58,494 nt of DNA from Armatimonadota bacterium (GCA_031081715.1 JAVHMA010000021.1:1-58494); one strand, 5' to 3'. Shown: positions 38,553-47,461, counted from the first letter of the stretch. The notes: generated from the sequence alone by a model not told the origin. Translations and numbers: made by a program.

Positions 38553-38759
38553 ATGGCAACAGGCACCGTGAAGTGGTTCAGCAGCGAGAAGGGGTACGGC
38601 TTCATCACCCCGGAGGACGGGTCGAAGGACCTGTTCGTGCACTTCAGCGGGATCGTCGGCGAGGGCTACAAGTCGCTCGTCGAGGGGCAGAAGGTCGAGT
38701 ACACGCAGACGCAGGGACAGAAGGGGCCGCAGGCGACCAACGTCCGGCCGATCGGCTAA
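38553..38759 (+). CDS. Cold-shock protein, CspA family
   Basis: A 68-residue single OB-fold protein that binds single-stranded nucleic acid and melts RNA structure. Both RNA-binding motifs are present: RNP1 as KGYGFITP (residues 13-20) and RNP2 as LFVHFS (27-32), with the aromatic residues Trp8, Phe17 and Phe28. Length and the closing [10 protein letters not shown] are normal. The ribosome binding site is weak. It has its own predicted promoter and ends in a strong hairpin terminator, so it is monocistronic. Confidence 0.96.
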   Translation: MATGTVKWFSSEKGYGFITPEDGSKDLFVHFSGIVGEGYKSLVEGQKVEYTQTQGQKGPQATNVRPIG

Positions 38760-38785
38760 CCCTCCTCACAATCGACACCGCGGGT

Positions 38786-38822
38786 GCGCGCGGGCCCGGG
38801 CGAGATGCCCGGGCCCGCGCGC
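38786..38822 (+). terminator. Strong hairpin terminator after the cold-shock gene
   Basis: A perfect 16-base-pair stem, GCGCGCGGGCCCGGGC paired with its complement, encloses a 5-base loop GAGAT. It is followed by GTCTTG rather than a long T-run, as is common in high-GC genomes. It begins 27 bases after the stop codon. Confidence 0.85.
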
Positions 38823-38960
38823 GTCTTGCCGCCCGGGCGCCACGGGCTCCCACCCACGGGGGAACAGGTGATCCCTGGTCGTCCCTCCGGGTTTCCCGCA
38901 TAATGGCAGCGAACCTCGCGCACGGCGACCGACGCGTCCAAACTTTAAGGAGGGACCCCC

Positions 38961-41684
38961 ATGAGCCGAGGCCGCCTCCTCATCCTCCTGATCTTCCTGA
39001 TCGTGTTCTGGGTCGGGCCTATGCTCCTGGGCCTGGTGACCGACTGGCTGTGGTTCGCCGATCTCGGCTTCCTCGGCGTGTACCGCACGCGACTGCTGAC
39101 CCAGGGGCTGCTGTTCCTGGCGGGCGGCGGGGCCGCGCTCGCCTTCATCTTGGGCAGCGCTCGGCTGGCCGACCGTCTCGGCCGGCAGGCCGTGGGCACG
39201 CTCGAGTTCGCCGGCAGCGCGTCGGTCCGCGCGATGGAACCGATGGTCCGGCTGGCGATCGTGGGCGGCAGCGGGTTCCTGGCCCTGATGGCCGCGGGCA
39301 CCCTGGCCGCCTCGTGGAGCGAGGTGCTCCTGTTCCTGCGCCCCACGCCCTTCGACGCCACCGATCCGTTGTTCGGCCGTGACATCAGCTTCTACGTCTT
39401 CACGCTGCCGGTCTACCGGCTCGCGCAGAGCTGGCTCGTCACCGTCACCCTAATGGCCTTGCTCGCCGCGGTCGGCGTCTACGCGGTGCGGACCTTGCTC
39501 CCGCAGCTTCCGCCGAGCCTGATGGACGCCGAGGAACTGCGCGCCCCGCAGGCGCAGATCCAGCTCTTCCTCACGCCCGCGATGCGCGCGCACCTCTTTG
39601 GGCTCGGTGCGCTCCTCTTTCTGTTGCTGGCATGGGGCTACCGCCTCAACATCTTCGACCTGGTCTACTCGACCCGCGGCGCCGCGTTCGGGGCCGGGTA
39701 CACCGACGTGGCCGCGCGGCTGCCGGCCCTGTGGTTCCTGCTGGTCGTCGCGGTCGGGGCTGCGGCGGCGCTGCTGGTCGGGACGCGCCGCGAAGGGTTC
39801 CGGCTGCCGGTGGCCGCCGCCGTCGTCTGGGCCATCTCCGCCTTCGTGGTCGGCGGCCTCTACCCGGCGGTGGTGCAGCGGCTGATCGTCCAGCCGCAGG
39901 AGCTGGAGCGCGAGCGTCCCTTCATCGAGCGGACGATCCGGATGACGCGCGAGGCGTTCGCGCTGGACCGCATCGAGGAGACGCCGATCGCCGGCGAGGA
40001 CATGGTTACCCCGGAGGCGATCGCCGCCAACCCAGGGACCATCGGCAACATCCGGCTGTGGGACCCCGAGCCGCTGCTGACGACCTACAACCAGATCCAG
40101 AGCATCCGGCTGTACTACGAGTTCGCCAACGTGGACGTGGACCGCTACACCATCGACGGCCGGTACCGGCAGGTGATGGTGGCCGCCCGCGAGCTGGTGC
40201 CCGAGCGCCTGCCGTCGCAGGCGCAGACGTGGGTCAACCGCCGGCTGCAGTTCACCCACGGCTACGGCGCGGCGATGAGCGCGGTCAACGAGGTGACGCC
40301 CGAGGGCCTGCCCACGCTCTTCCTGCAGGACGTCCCGCCGCGCGGCAAGCTGCCGGTGGATCGGCCCGAGATCTACTACAGCGAGCGCTCGCACGACTAC
40401 GTGATCGTGCGGACGCGGTTCCCCGAGTTCAGCTACCCACGGGGCGAGGAGAACGTCTACACGACCTACGAGGGGCGCACCGGCGTCGGGCTGGGCTCGC
40501 GCGCCCGTCGCGCGCTGTTCGCCTGGCGGTTCCGTGACGTGAACATCCTGCTCTCGGACGCGATCACCCGCGAGAGCGTCATCCTCTATCACCGCAACAT
40601 CGTCGAGCGCGTCGGCCGGGTGGCGCCCTTCCTCCGGCTGGATAGCGACCCCTACATCGTGGTCGCCGACGGGCGGCTGTTTTGGATCCTGGACGCGTAC
40701 ACGACCTCGAGCCGCTACCCCTACGCCCAGCCGCACCGCGACGGATTCAACTACATCCGCAACAGCGTCAAGGCCGTCGTGGACGCCTACCACGGCACCG
40801 TGTCGCTCTACGTCGCCGAACCGGACGATCCGATCATCCGCAGCTACGCCCGGATCTTCCCGGGCGTACTCCGGCCGATGGCCGACCTGCCCGCGGGGCT
40901 ACGGGCTCACTTGCGCTACCCGCAGGACATCTTCGCGGCGCAGGCCGAGATGTACCGTACCTTCCACATGCAGGACCCGCGCGTCTTCTACAACCGCGAG
41001 GATGTGTGGGTGTTCCCCGAGGAGATCTACATCGACCGGCCGCGCCAGATGACGCCGTACTACATCATCATGCGGCTACCCGGCGCGCCGCGCGAGGAGT
41101 TCGTCCTCATCCTGCCCTACACGCCGCCGGGCCGGCAGAACATGATCACCTGGCTGGCGGCGCGCTCGGACGGCGAGCACTACGGCCAGCTCAAGGCGTT
41201 CCGCTACCCGAAGGACAAACTGGTCTTCGGACCTATGCAGATCGAGGCGCGGCTCAACCAGGACCCCGCGATCTCGCAGCAGTTCACGCTGTGGAGCCAG
41301 GGCGGCAACCGCGTTATCCGGGGGAACTTGATCGTCATCCCGATCGGCGAGGCGAACCTCTACGTGGAGCCGATCTACCTGCAGGCCGAACAGGGCCGGC
41401 TGCCCGAGATGAAGCAGGTCGTGCTCGCGAGCGGGAACCGCATCGTGATGGAGGCCACGGTGGACCGCGCGCTGCGCGGGCTCTTCGCCGAGGTGCCGCC
41501 GCCGCGGCCGGTGGTCGGCCGCGTGATCCCCGCGCCGCAGGCGCCGCCCCCAGACGGCGCATCGCCCGCCGACCCCGCGGGGCTGCTCCGCTCGCTCCAG
41601 GAGCGCCACGCGCGGGTGGCCGAGGAGCTGCGCGTGATCGAGCGCGAGCTGCAACGGCTGCGGGAGGCGCTCGAGCGGCGCTAG
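38961..41684 (+). CDS. UPF0182 family integral membrane protein
   Basis: A 907-residue protein with about seven transmembrane helices in the first 320 residues (LLILLIFLIVFWVGPMLLG at the start, then WLWFADLGFLGVYRTRLL). A large soluble part follows, with conserved blocks RERPFIERTIRMTREAFAL, NIRLWDPEPLLTTYNQIQSIRLYYEF, HGYGAAMSAVNEV, PEIYYSE and ITRESVILYHRNI. The C-terminus is a Pro-rich linker and a short coiled coil (LRVIERELQRLREAL). This is the UPF0182/COG1615 family, full length, of unknown function. ATG with AAGGAGGG gives an excellent ribosome binding site. Confidence 0.93.
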   Translation: MSRGRLLILLIFLIVFWVGPMLLGLVTDWLWFADLGFLGVYRTRLLTQGLLFLAGGGAALAFILGSARLADRLGRQAVGTLEFAGSASVRAMEPMVRLAIVGGSGFLALMAAGTLAASWSEVLLFLRPTPFDATDPLFGRDISFYVFTLPVYRLAQSWLVTVTLMALLAAVGVYAVRTLLPQLPPSLMDAEELRAPQAQIQLFLTPAMRAHLFGLGALLFLLLAWGYRLNIFDLVYSTRGAAFGAGYTDVAARLPALWFLLVVAVGAAAALLVGTRREGFRLPVAAAVVWAISAFVVGGLYPAVVQRLIVQPQELERERPFIERTIRMTREAFALDRIEETPIAGEDMVTPEAIAANPGTIGNIRLWDPEPLLTTYNQIQSIRLYYEFANVDVDRYTIDGRYRQVMVAARELVPERLPSQAQTWVNRRLQFTHGYGAAMSAVNEVTPEGLPTLFLQDVPPRGKLPVDRPEIYYSERSHDYVIVRTRFPEFSYPRGEENVYTTYEGRTGVGLGSRARRALFAWRFRDVNILLSDAITRESVILYHRNIVERVGRVAPFLRLDSDPYIVVADGRLFWILDAYTTSSRYPYAQPHRDGFNYIRNSVKAVVDAYHGTVSLYVAEPDDPIIRSYARIFPGVLRPMADLPAGLRAHLRYPQDIFAAQAEMYRTFHMQDPRVFYNREDVWVFPEEIYIDRPRQMTPYYIIMRLPGAPREEFVLILPYTPPGRQNMITWLAARSDGEHYGQLKAFRYPKDKLVFGPMQIEARLNQDPAISQQFTLWSQGGNRVIRGNLIVIPIGEANLYVEPIYLQAEQGRLPEMKQVVLASGNRIVMEATVDRALRGLFAEVPPPRPVVGRVIPAPQAPPPDGASPADPAGLLRSLQERHARVAEELRVIERELQRLREALERR

Positions 41685-41709
41685 CGGGTCAGGCCTGTCG
41701 CGCAAGCGA

Positions 41710-41735
41710 AGCGGCCGCGCCAGCGCGCGGCCGCT
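41710..41735. terminator. Bidirectional hairpin between convergent genes
   Basis: AGCGGCCGCGC and GCGCGGCCGCT form an 11-base-pair perfect stem around CAGC. It stands between the stop of the UPF0182 gene and that of the GYD gene, so it can end transcription from both sides. There is no T-run. Confidence 0.7.
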
Positions 41736-41756
41736 CCCCAGGGGCCCGCGCGTGCG

Positions 41757-42077
41757 CTACTGTCCCGGCGCCCGGTAGCTGACGGCCTTCTTGGTGGCCT
41801 GGTCGATCTCTTCCGGTGTGAGCAGGACCGTCGTCCTGCCCGCGAACCCCCCGGCGGCGGCAACGGCCAGCGACACGGCGGCGACGCTCACGTTGTCCGG
41901 CGCGTCGAGCAGCAGCACGACGTCGTCCTTGCCGAACGTGAAGTAGAACGCCTCGACCTTACCGCCCACGCTCTCCACCGCGTGCTGCGCGGCGGCCCGC
42001 CGCCTGGAGCCACCGTCCTTCAACAGTCCCTTGACGCCCTCCAGCGTGTACGATCCCTGGAACAGGTACTTGGGCAT
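41757..42077 (-). CDS. GYD domain protein
   Basis: A 106-residue protein of the GYD family: MPKYLFQGSYTLEGVKGLLKDGGSRR at the N-terminus, FYFTFGKDDVVLLLDAPDN near 50-65 and TTVLLTPEEID near the end. The fold is a small dimeric alpha/beta barrel-like domain; function is unknown. ATG is preceded by AGGAGGTGG with a 4-base spacing. No partner gene is adjacent. Confidence 0.88.
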   Translation of the reverse strand: MPKYLFQGSYTLEGVKGLLKDGGSRRRAAAQHAVESVGGKVEAFYFTFGKDDVVLLLDAPDNVSVAAVSLAVAAAGGFAGRTTVLLTPEEIDQATKKAVSYRAPGQ

Positions 42078-42207
42078 GATGCCACCTCCTGGGAGATACG
42101 CGCTCACCTGTGCTGCTGCCACCGGAAGAAGAAGCGCGGCGCGTGCACGGCGGGTGCGGCCGGACACGGTCCCGGGTTCGCGGGGTGGTCGGGATTCCCT
42201 GCGCGGG

Positions 42208-42594
42208 CTATCCGAGGAGGGCTCGAAGCGACTCGCGAGCCAGGACCGCCATGTCCATCGCCTGCAGCGCCGTGCTCTCCACGAATCTCAGCCGTCGGTC
42301 GTCGTCGCGAGAGCACAGGAGGCGCCCGCGCACGGCCGCCATGCGCAACCCCGATGGCGCATCGTTGAGCACGACCACGTCGGCAGCAATCCCAATGGCA
42401 CGCTCGATGCGCGCCATGAGGTCGAGGCGCACTGCAAGCGTATCCGGTACACCGGCGGCATCCGGGGCGAGGAAGACGGCCACGTCGACGTCTGCGAAGG
42501 GACGGCCCTCGGCAAACGACCCGAAAAGGTAGGCGAAGACGACGTGCTCGACGTCCCTGAGACACTCGCCGACCCTTGCGATCAGCGCGTCGCT
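42208..42594 (-). pseudogene. MNT-type nucleotidyltransferase antitoxin, start lost
   Basis: About 128 residues of an MntA-like minimal nucleotidyltransferase, which in intact modules AMPylates and neutralises HepT. The active-site signature GSFAEGRPFADVDVAVFL is complete (GSx10DxD). However, no ATG, GTG or TTG in this frame lies near the natural N-terminus; the frame is open upstream only because it runs through hepT in another phase. It overlaps the truncated hepT by 13 bases. I infer a deletion that removed the hepT end and the mntA start. Translation could occur only by frameshifting or from a non-standard codon. Confidence 0.65.
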
Positions 42595-42794
42595 CTCGGC
42601 GCGAGGGAGCGAGTGCCGGACGCCGCCGCGGCCTCCACCACGACAATCAGGCCGTACCGGGCCGCCCTGACCTTCTCGGGGTCGTCCGCGAACGCGCCTT
42701 CCGGCATCTTTGCGTACGCGCGCAGCGCGCCGACCTCGCGGCGAATGTCGGCCGCTCGTGCGCGAATCAACTCGATGTTGAGGAACGCGAACAT
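42582..42794 (-). pseudogene. HepT-like ribonuclease toxin, C-terminally truncated
   Basis: The first 55-60 residues (MFAFLNIELIRARAADI, EVGALRAYAKMPEGAFADDPEKVRAARYGLIVVVEAA) match the N-terminal helices of HepT/DUF86 proteins. The frame then changes to SGTRSLAPRATR and stops at 70 residues, about half the normal length. The catalytic Rx4-6H motif in the missing part is gone, so no RNase activity is expected. The start is well marked by AGGAGG. The remaining DNA downstream is the antitoxin in another frame. Confidence 0.65.
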
Positions 42795-42916
42795 GAGTGC
42801 CTCCTGGCAACCGGCCCCCATCTTACCATCCGGGAAAGGCCACTGGCGCGGCGAGGCGTTCTAGACTGCACGGCTCGCCGGCGCTCGAGCACCTGGTCGA
42901 GGCGGACCGGCAGACC

Positions 42917-42944
42917 GTGGAGCCCGCGGATGCGCGGGCTCCAC
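42917..42944 (-). terminator. Hairpin terminator after the haloacid dehalogenase gene
   Basis: GTGGAGCCCGCG and CGCGGGCTCCAC form a perfect 12-base-pair stem with a 4-base loop, one base downstream of the dehalogenase stop codon on the minus strand. A short GGTCTG follows instead of a T-run. The remaining bases up to the hepT start hold nothing recognisable. Confidence 0.75.
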
Positions 42945-42945
42945 G

Positions 42946-43659
42946 TCACGTTAGGGCATCGGCCAGCTCGATGAAGTCGCGGACGACCAGGTCGGGCTGG
43001 TACGGCGTGTCCTCGTAGGGCAGCCCGTAGCGGTTCACGTATGCGCCGCGCATACCGCACGCACGCGCACCCACGACGTCGAACGAGTTCGCGGAGACCA
43101 TCAGGCACTCGTGCGTCTCCAGCCCCAGCTCCCGCGCCGCCCGGCGGTAGACCGCCGGGTGCGGCTTGAACACGCCGACCGACGACACCGAGAACACCGC
43201 GTCGAACGCCCACCGCACCTGGTGCGCCACCAGGTGGTCGAGGAACTCCGACTCGCCGTTGGAGAGGACGACGAGCCGGTAGCGGTCCCGTAGCCGCTCA
43301 AGCCCCGGCCGCACGTCGGGAAACGGCTCGAGCCCGCGCCACGCCGCCATGACGCGCGCGACCTCCTGCGGCGAGGCGTCGATGCCGTTCTGCCGCAACA
43401 CGTAGACCAGTGCACGCCGCGCGGTCTCCAAGTAGCCGCTGTGGCCGAGCATCATGAGCGTGTCCTGGAACTGCTCGAGCCTCTGCCGTGCGCGCCACTG
43501 CTCCCAGACCCGGTCGGCGGGGGCGGTGGCGCCCTTATCCGCGAGGAAGCGCCGCAGCGGCGGGGTGAGGCTGCCATCGAGGTCGAGGACGGTGCCGAAG
43601 ACGTCGAAGGTGAGCGCCCGCACCTGAGGGAGGTGCGGCGCCCGGCGAGCCGAACTCAT
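42946..43659 (-). CDS. Haloacid dehalogenase, type II
   Basis: A 237-residue HAD hydrolase of the L-2-haloacid dehalogenase type. LTFDVFGTVLDLDGSL holds the nucleophilic Asp near residue 19 of the chain; VVLSNGESEFL holds the motif II Ser-Asn near 130; FKPHPAVYRRA the motif III Lys; and MVSANSFDVVGARACGM the motif IV Ser-Asn-Asp. It replaces the halogen of short 2-haloalkanoic acids by hydroxyl. ATG chosen with GGAGGAG 9 bases upstream; the ATG seven codons earlier would place it on that site. It lies alone between the damaged HepT module and the frameshifted gene. Confidence 0.9.
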   Translation of the reverse strand: MSSARRAPHLPQVRALTFDVFGTVLDLDGSLTPPLRRFLADKGATAPADRVWEQWRARQRLEQFQDTLMMLGHSGYLETARRALVYVLRQNGIDASPQEVARVMAAWRGLEPFPDVRPGLERLRDRYRLVVLSNGESEFLDHLVAHQVRWAFDAVFSVSSVGVFKPHPAVYRRAARELGLETHECLMVSANSFDVVGARACGMRGAYVNRYGLPYEDTPYQPDLVVRDFIELADALT

Positions 43660-43706
43660 ACGATCCGCTCCTCCGTGCATCCTCAATTCCTGTGCTCGAC
43701 CACCCT

Positions 43707-45169
43707 CTACCGCTTGCGCCGCTTCGCCCGCGTCCCGGGGCGGGCTGCCGCTCGCGCCCACTCCACGGCACCCGGCGTCGTCCGCCACGCTCCGGCCAGC
43801 GCCCGGGCACAGATGATGGCCTCCTCCTCGCTGCCCAGCTCGTAGGCCGGCGGGTCCGCGCCCGGTAGCTGTTGCTCTCCCGTCAGGTAGTCGAGCACGT
43901 GGCGATTCGCGCGCAGCGCGCGGCGCAGGCTCGCGCGCGCAGCCGGGCTGTCGCCCTCCCGCCGAAACGCCAGCAGCGCCGCCCCATACCGCCACACCGC
44001 CGACGACTCGCCGCTGAACTGCCGGAGCAGCGCTCCGGCCTCCTCGTCGCGGCCTTGAACCAGCAGCGCCGGGAGGAGCCGGTCGCGGACGCCCTGGTTG
44101 TCGCCCGGGTTCAGGCGGAGGAGCTCCCGGTAGTGGTCAATCGCCTCGTCCGCCCGGCCCAGTGCCTCCAGGGTCTCCGCGAGCCCGAAGCGGGCGCGCA
44201 TGTAGGGCCGAGTGGTCATCAGGCCCCAGAAGTGGCCGGCTTCCTCCTCGAAGGCCTGCGGCCCGAGCGCGCGCTCACCGGCGGCGACGCCCTGCGCGTA
44301 CAGGTCGCGGGCCCGCTCGAGGTCGCCGGCGTGCTCGGCCAGGATCACGTAGGCATCGGCGCAGTCGCCCGACAACTCGATCGCCTTTCGGGCAAGCTGG
44401 ACGCGGCGGCGGCCGCGCGCGTCGAAGGCCCGATAGGCCATGTCCTGTGCCTGTTCCAGAGGCGTCGAGGCGGTCGACGGAATCGCGTCCAGCGAGCCAC
44501 TGAACCGCCGGCGGATCGCGTCCTGAACCTGCTCGAGGCTCTTGAACTCCGACTGCGCCACGAACCGTTGGAGTTCGGCCGTGGCGCGTTCCATGGCGCG
44601 GCGATCGAGAACCGGACGCCGGCTGGCAGGGCGCGCATCGAGCGGCTCGAGCAGGGCCGGGAGGGAGAGCCGGTAATCCACGCACCCGTCCAAGGTCTTC
44701 ACCTGACGCGACCAGCGCCCCTGGTCGATCTCGGCCTCGGTGGTCTCCGCGAGCACGCGGAGCAGGCCCTCCAGATAGGCGAGCACGTTGGCGTCCGGCC
44801 GGCGTATGCGTTCGCCCGGACCATAGCACAACGCCAGCGGGTACGCATCGTCGCCCGCCACGGGCAGATCGTGCTTCTTCCAGAAATCCGCATCACCGGG
44901 GGGATGTCCGAGGCCGCACTGTAGAGCACCGACCACCGCGGGCGTCCGGTAATGGCCTCCGGTCGCACCGCATCCGCCACGTCGGCATGATCGGCAGCCG
45001 ACTCGAAAAACCCGAGACCGAAGGTCTCACCGCCGGCACCGAGCACGACCACGTGCCGCAGGCCGCGCGCGATCGAGGGCGCTTCGACGTAGAGGAGATC
45101 CTCATCCGACAGATGACGCCAGGGCGCGGCCTCGTAGAAGCGCTTCGCCGCGTCTGCGAAGGCGCGCAT
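43707..45169 (-). pseudogene. TPR protein (ST7-like) split by a single-base frameshift
   Basis: Two frames together give one protein of about 486 residues. The first (from ATG 45169: MRAFADAAKRFYEAAPWRHL ... WSVLYSAASDIPP) continues in the other as GDADFWKKHDLPVAGDDAYPLALCYG and then runs to an Arg/Lys-rich end. The break is at a run of six C (minus strand; G at 44898-44903 on plus): seven would restore one frame. The C-terminal half has TPR-like helices (AHYRELLRLNPGDN-type; FGLAETLEALGRADEAIDHY) as in ST7-related proteins. Function unknown. It is either a sequencing/assembly error, a real mutation, or phase variation in the homopolymer. Confidence 0.7.
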
Positions 45170-45240
45170 GCGATCTACGGTTACACCTGGAACTGCCGCT
45201 GGGCCGGGCGGGAATGTGTCGCCAGGCCTGTGGGAGCGTT

Positions 45241-45654
45241 TCAAGGCCTGACCTCGTCCGGCAGGCGGGCGAGGATGGCGTCGTAGACTTCCCGGGCGAG
45301 CGCCAGGGCTCCCTCGGCCTCCTCGCGAGGCGGCTCGTGGGGTTCGCCGGGATACCGGAACTTCCACGCGTAGTCCGTGAGCTCAGCCGCACGACGTAGC
45401 GTCGGCTCGAGGCTGCCATCGATGCTCGCGCACAACTGCCCGATCTCAGCGCGGTTGTGCGTCTTCCGGAACACCTTGCTGTGCCAGGTGAGAAACGCCT
45501 TCATGGCCTTCTCCGCTGCCTGCTGTGCGTGAAACACGGCATCTCCAGTAAGGGCTGGGGCGGCGGCAAGATCGACCCGCCCACTGGCGAGATCGGCGCG
45601 CGCACGAACCAGCCATCCCCGCGTCTCGGCGACCAGCTCCGGGTCATGCGGCAT
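45241..45654 (-). CDS. HEPN domain protein (putative RNase toxin)
   Basis: A 137-residue all-helical HEPN protein: WLVRARADLASGRVDLA, DAVFHAQQAAEKAMKAFL and the family motif FRKTHNRAEIGQL, ending with YAWKFRYPGEPHEPPREEAEGALALA. This is the HEPN subgroup encoded beside minimal nucleotidyltransferases. The typical Rx4-6H RNase motif is not obvious; RYPGEPH (R-x5-H) could serve. The ATG lies inside the end of the upstream nucleotidyltransferase gene (11-base overlap), so they are coupled. Probably a toxin/antitoxin-like pair or a nucleotide-modifying module. Confidence 0.85.
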   Translation of the reverse strand: MPHDPELVAETRGWLVRARADLASGRVDLAAAPALTGDAVFHAQQAAEKAMKAFLTWHSKVFRKTHNRAEIGQLCASIDGSLEPTLRRAAELTDYAWKFRYPGEPHEPPREEAEGALALAREVYDAILARLPDEVRP

Positions 45655-45976
45655 AGAGGAGCGTGCCTTCGCGGAGCACGGTCGCGGGCAGCGAGCACAC
45701 CACACGGGCGCGCCGTTCGAAGCGCGACCGTTCCCAAACGATCACGTCCGCCGCCGTCGCGGTTCCCCAGAGGGCCCGGTAGGCGCGCTTGCTGTCCCGC
45801 CGCTCCTGCGGCACGCCATCGGGCACCACCACGAGAAGGTCGTAGTCGCTGTCGGGCCCGGACTCGCCGCGGGCGACCGATCCGAACAGGTAGATCCGTT
45901 CTGGCTGGTACGCGTCCACCAGCCGTCGGACGACCTCGGCGAGTTTCGGATCGCGGTCCAGGAGCGCGGTGTCCAT
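45644..45976 (-). CDS. Minimal nucleotidyltransferase (MNT), partner of HEPN
   Basis: A 110-residue nucleotidyltransferase. RIYLFGSVARGESGPDSDYDLLVVV contains the GSx10DxD metal and nucleotide motif, followed by RALWGTATAADVIVWERSRFE and an SLPATVLREGTLLY end. In characterised MNT-HEPN pairs such proteins add nucleotides to the toxin to silence it. It precedes the HEPN gene with 11 bases of overlap, the reverse of the order seen in the damaged hepT/mnt module 3 kb away. It lies 57 bases downstream of the tRNA-Lys gene. Confidence 0.9.
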   Translation of the reverse strand: MDTALLDRDPKLAEVVRRLVDAYQPERIYLFGSVARGESGPDSDYDLLVVVPDGVPQERRDSKRAYRALWGTATAADVIVWERSRFERRARVVCSLPATVLREGTLLYAA

Positions 45977-46033
45977 GGGTCATGGCTCCGATGGGGCGTA
46001 CGCCTCGCAGCACCCGCTCGGGATGGGATTGGC

Positions 46034-46109
46034 TGGTGGGCCCTGAGGGACTCGAACCCCCGACGCGCGGGTTAAAAGCCCGCCGCTCTGCCCGCTGAGC
46101 TAAGGGCCC
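46034..46109 (-). tRNA. tRNA-Lys (anticodon UUU)
   Basis: A 76-base cloverleaf: acceptor GGGCCCT pairs with AGGGCCC, D arm GCTC...GAGC-type stem with AGCGGGCAGA, anticodon stem GCGGG/CCCGC around CTTTTAA, five-base variable loop GCGTC, and T arm GGGGG-TTCGAGT-CCCTC. The anticodon TTT specifies lysine. The terminal CCA is encoded. It is transcribed alone from a probable promoter about 45 bases upstream. Confidence 0.98.
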
Positions 46110-46153
46110 ACCGACGGCGCGGACGCCCCGAGCGGAGCGTCCTCGACATCCGT

Positions 46154-46159
46154 AGTATA
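46154..46159 (-). promoter_or_regulatory. Candidate -10 box for tRNA-Lys
   Basis: TATACT on the minus strand, five of six matches to the consensus, lies 44 bases before the tRNA 5' end. No good -35 hexamer stands at the right distance. The rest of the interval 46110-46401 shows no further gene. Confidence 0.4.
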
Positions 46160-46401
46160 CCATCCGAGTTCCCACGCTGGCGTTCCTGTGGTACCATACG
46201 CACCAAGCCATGGACGCCGAGCCGGTCCGCGCCCGCACGTTCCCGCCGGCGCCTCTCCCGCGCAAATGCATCTGTCCCCGGGCGGAGGCCGCGAGGTCTT
46301 CGCCGTCTCGTACCAGCACACACTGACGACGGCCACCGTTTAGTCGCCCGCGCCCCACATCGCAGCGGGGCGCCGCCGTGGCTGTCCTGGGGGGACAGAC
46401 G

Positions 46402-47451
46402 ATGCAGGCACCATCCGCACCAATCGGCATCCTGTACGAGCATCCAGAGTGGTTCCGGCCGCTGTTCGCCGAGCTCGACCGCCGGGGTCTCCGCTACGAG
46501 CGCGTGCACGCGCAGGCCCTCGTGTTCGACCCCGCGCGCCGCCCGTCGTACGGCCTGGTGCTCAACCGCATGAGCCCGTCGGCTTACCTGCGCGGGCACG
46601 GGCATGCCATCTTCGCGTCGCTGGCGTTCCTCGACGCGCTCGAGCGCCACGGGGTGCCCACGGTCAACGGCGCGGCGGCGTTCCGGCTGGAGCTGTCGAA
46701 AGCCGCCCAGCTCGCCCTGCTGGCGCGGTTGGACCTGCCGCACCCGCGCTCGCGCGTCATCAACCACCCGTCGCGCGCGCTGGAGGCGGCCGACGACCTG
46801 GTCTTCCCGCTCATGGTGAAACCGAACATCGGTGGCAGCGGCGCGAAGATCCAGCGGTTCGAGACGCGCGCGGCGCTGGAGGAAGCGGTCGCGGCGGGCA
46901 CGCTGGACCTGGGCATCGACGAGACGGCGCTGGTGCAGGAGTACCACCCGCCGGCCGACGGCGCGATCGTGCGTGTGGAGGTGCTGGACGGCCTGCTGCT
47001 GTACGCGATCCGCATCTACCCGAACCCGGACGAGGGCTTCAACCTGTGCCCCGCGGACATCTGCCGGGACCCGGCGGCGACCGGAGACGCGCGCGGGGTT
47101 GTCGCTTCCACCACGGGCGCCCCATCCTCCGATGTGGACTTCTGTCCCGTCGACTTGCCCAGGACCTCGCTCAAGGTGGAAGGCTACAGTCCGCCACAGG
47201 ACGTCATAGACGACGTGGTGAACATCGCCCGCGCGGCGGGGATCGACGTCGGAGGGATCGAGTACCTCACCAGCGCCCGCGACGGTCGGCGCTACTACTA
47301 CGACATCAACGCGCTCTCGAACTTCGTCAGCGACGCGCCGGCGGTCGTCGGGTTCGATCCCGTGCCGGTGTTCGCGGACTACCTGCAACGGCGGGCGGCC
47401 CAGGCGCCGGCGGGCGCCGGGCGTGGGGCCCGCCGGGCCGCGCGCGGCTGA
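46402..47451 (+). CDS. ATP-grasp (RimK-like) ligase family protein
   Basis: A 349-residue ATP-grasp enzyme. After a Rossmann-like N-terminal domain (IGILYEHPEWFRPLFAELDRRGL; GLVLNRMSPSAYLRGHGHA), the ATP-binding core shows LVFPLMVKPNIGGSGAKIQRF near 140, the VQEYHPPADGAIVRVEVLDG loop near 175-195, and the metal-binding RRYYYDINALSNFV near 300. It probably joins an amine to a carboxylate with ATP; RimK-type members modify proteins or build small peptides. The ATG has GGGGGGAC upstream; the earlier GTG at 46378 is less likely. The two following genes are close and probably cotranscribed. Confidence 0.82.
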   Translation: MQAPSAPIGILYEHPEWFRPLFAELDRRGLRYERVHAQALVFDPARRPSYGLVLNRMSPSAYLRGHGHAIFASLAFLDALERHGVPTVNGAAAFRLELSKAAQLALLARLDLPHPRSRVINHPSRALEAADDLVFPLMVKPNIGGSGAKIQRFETRAALEEAVAAGTLDLGIDETALVQEYHPPADGAIVRVEVLDGLLLYAIRIYPNPDEGFNLCPADICRDPAATGDARGVVASTTGAPSSDVDFCPVDLPRTSLKVEGYSPPQDVIDDVVNIARAAGIDVGGIEYLTSARDGRRYYYDINALSNFVSDAPAVVGFDPVPVFADYLQRRAAQAPAGAGRGARRAARG

Positions 47452-47461
47452 GGAGGCCTGC

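Noticed and set aside
42000-46110. Integration site with a duplicated tRNA-Lys 3' end
   Set aside because: No second copy of the tRNA 3' sequence or integrase gene was found in the adjacent accessory genes.
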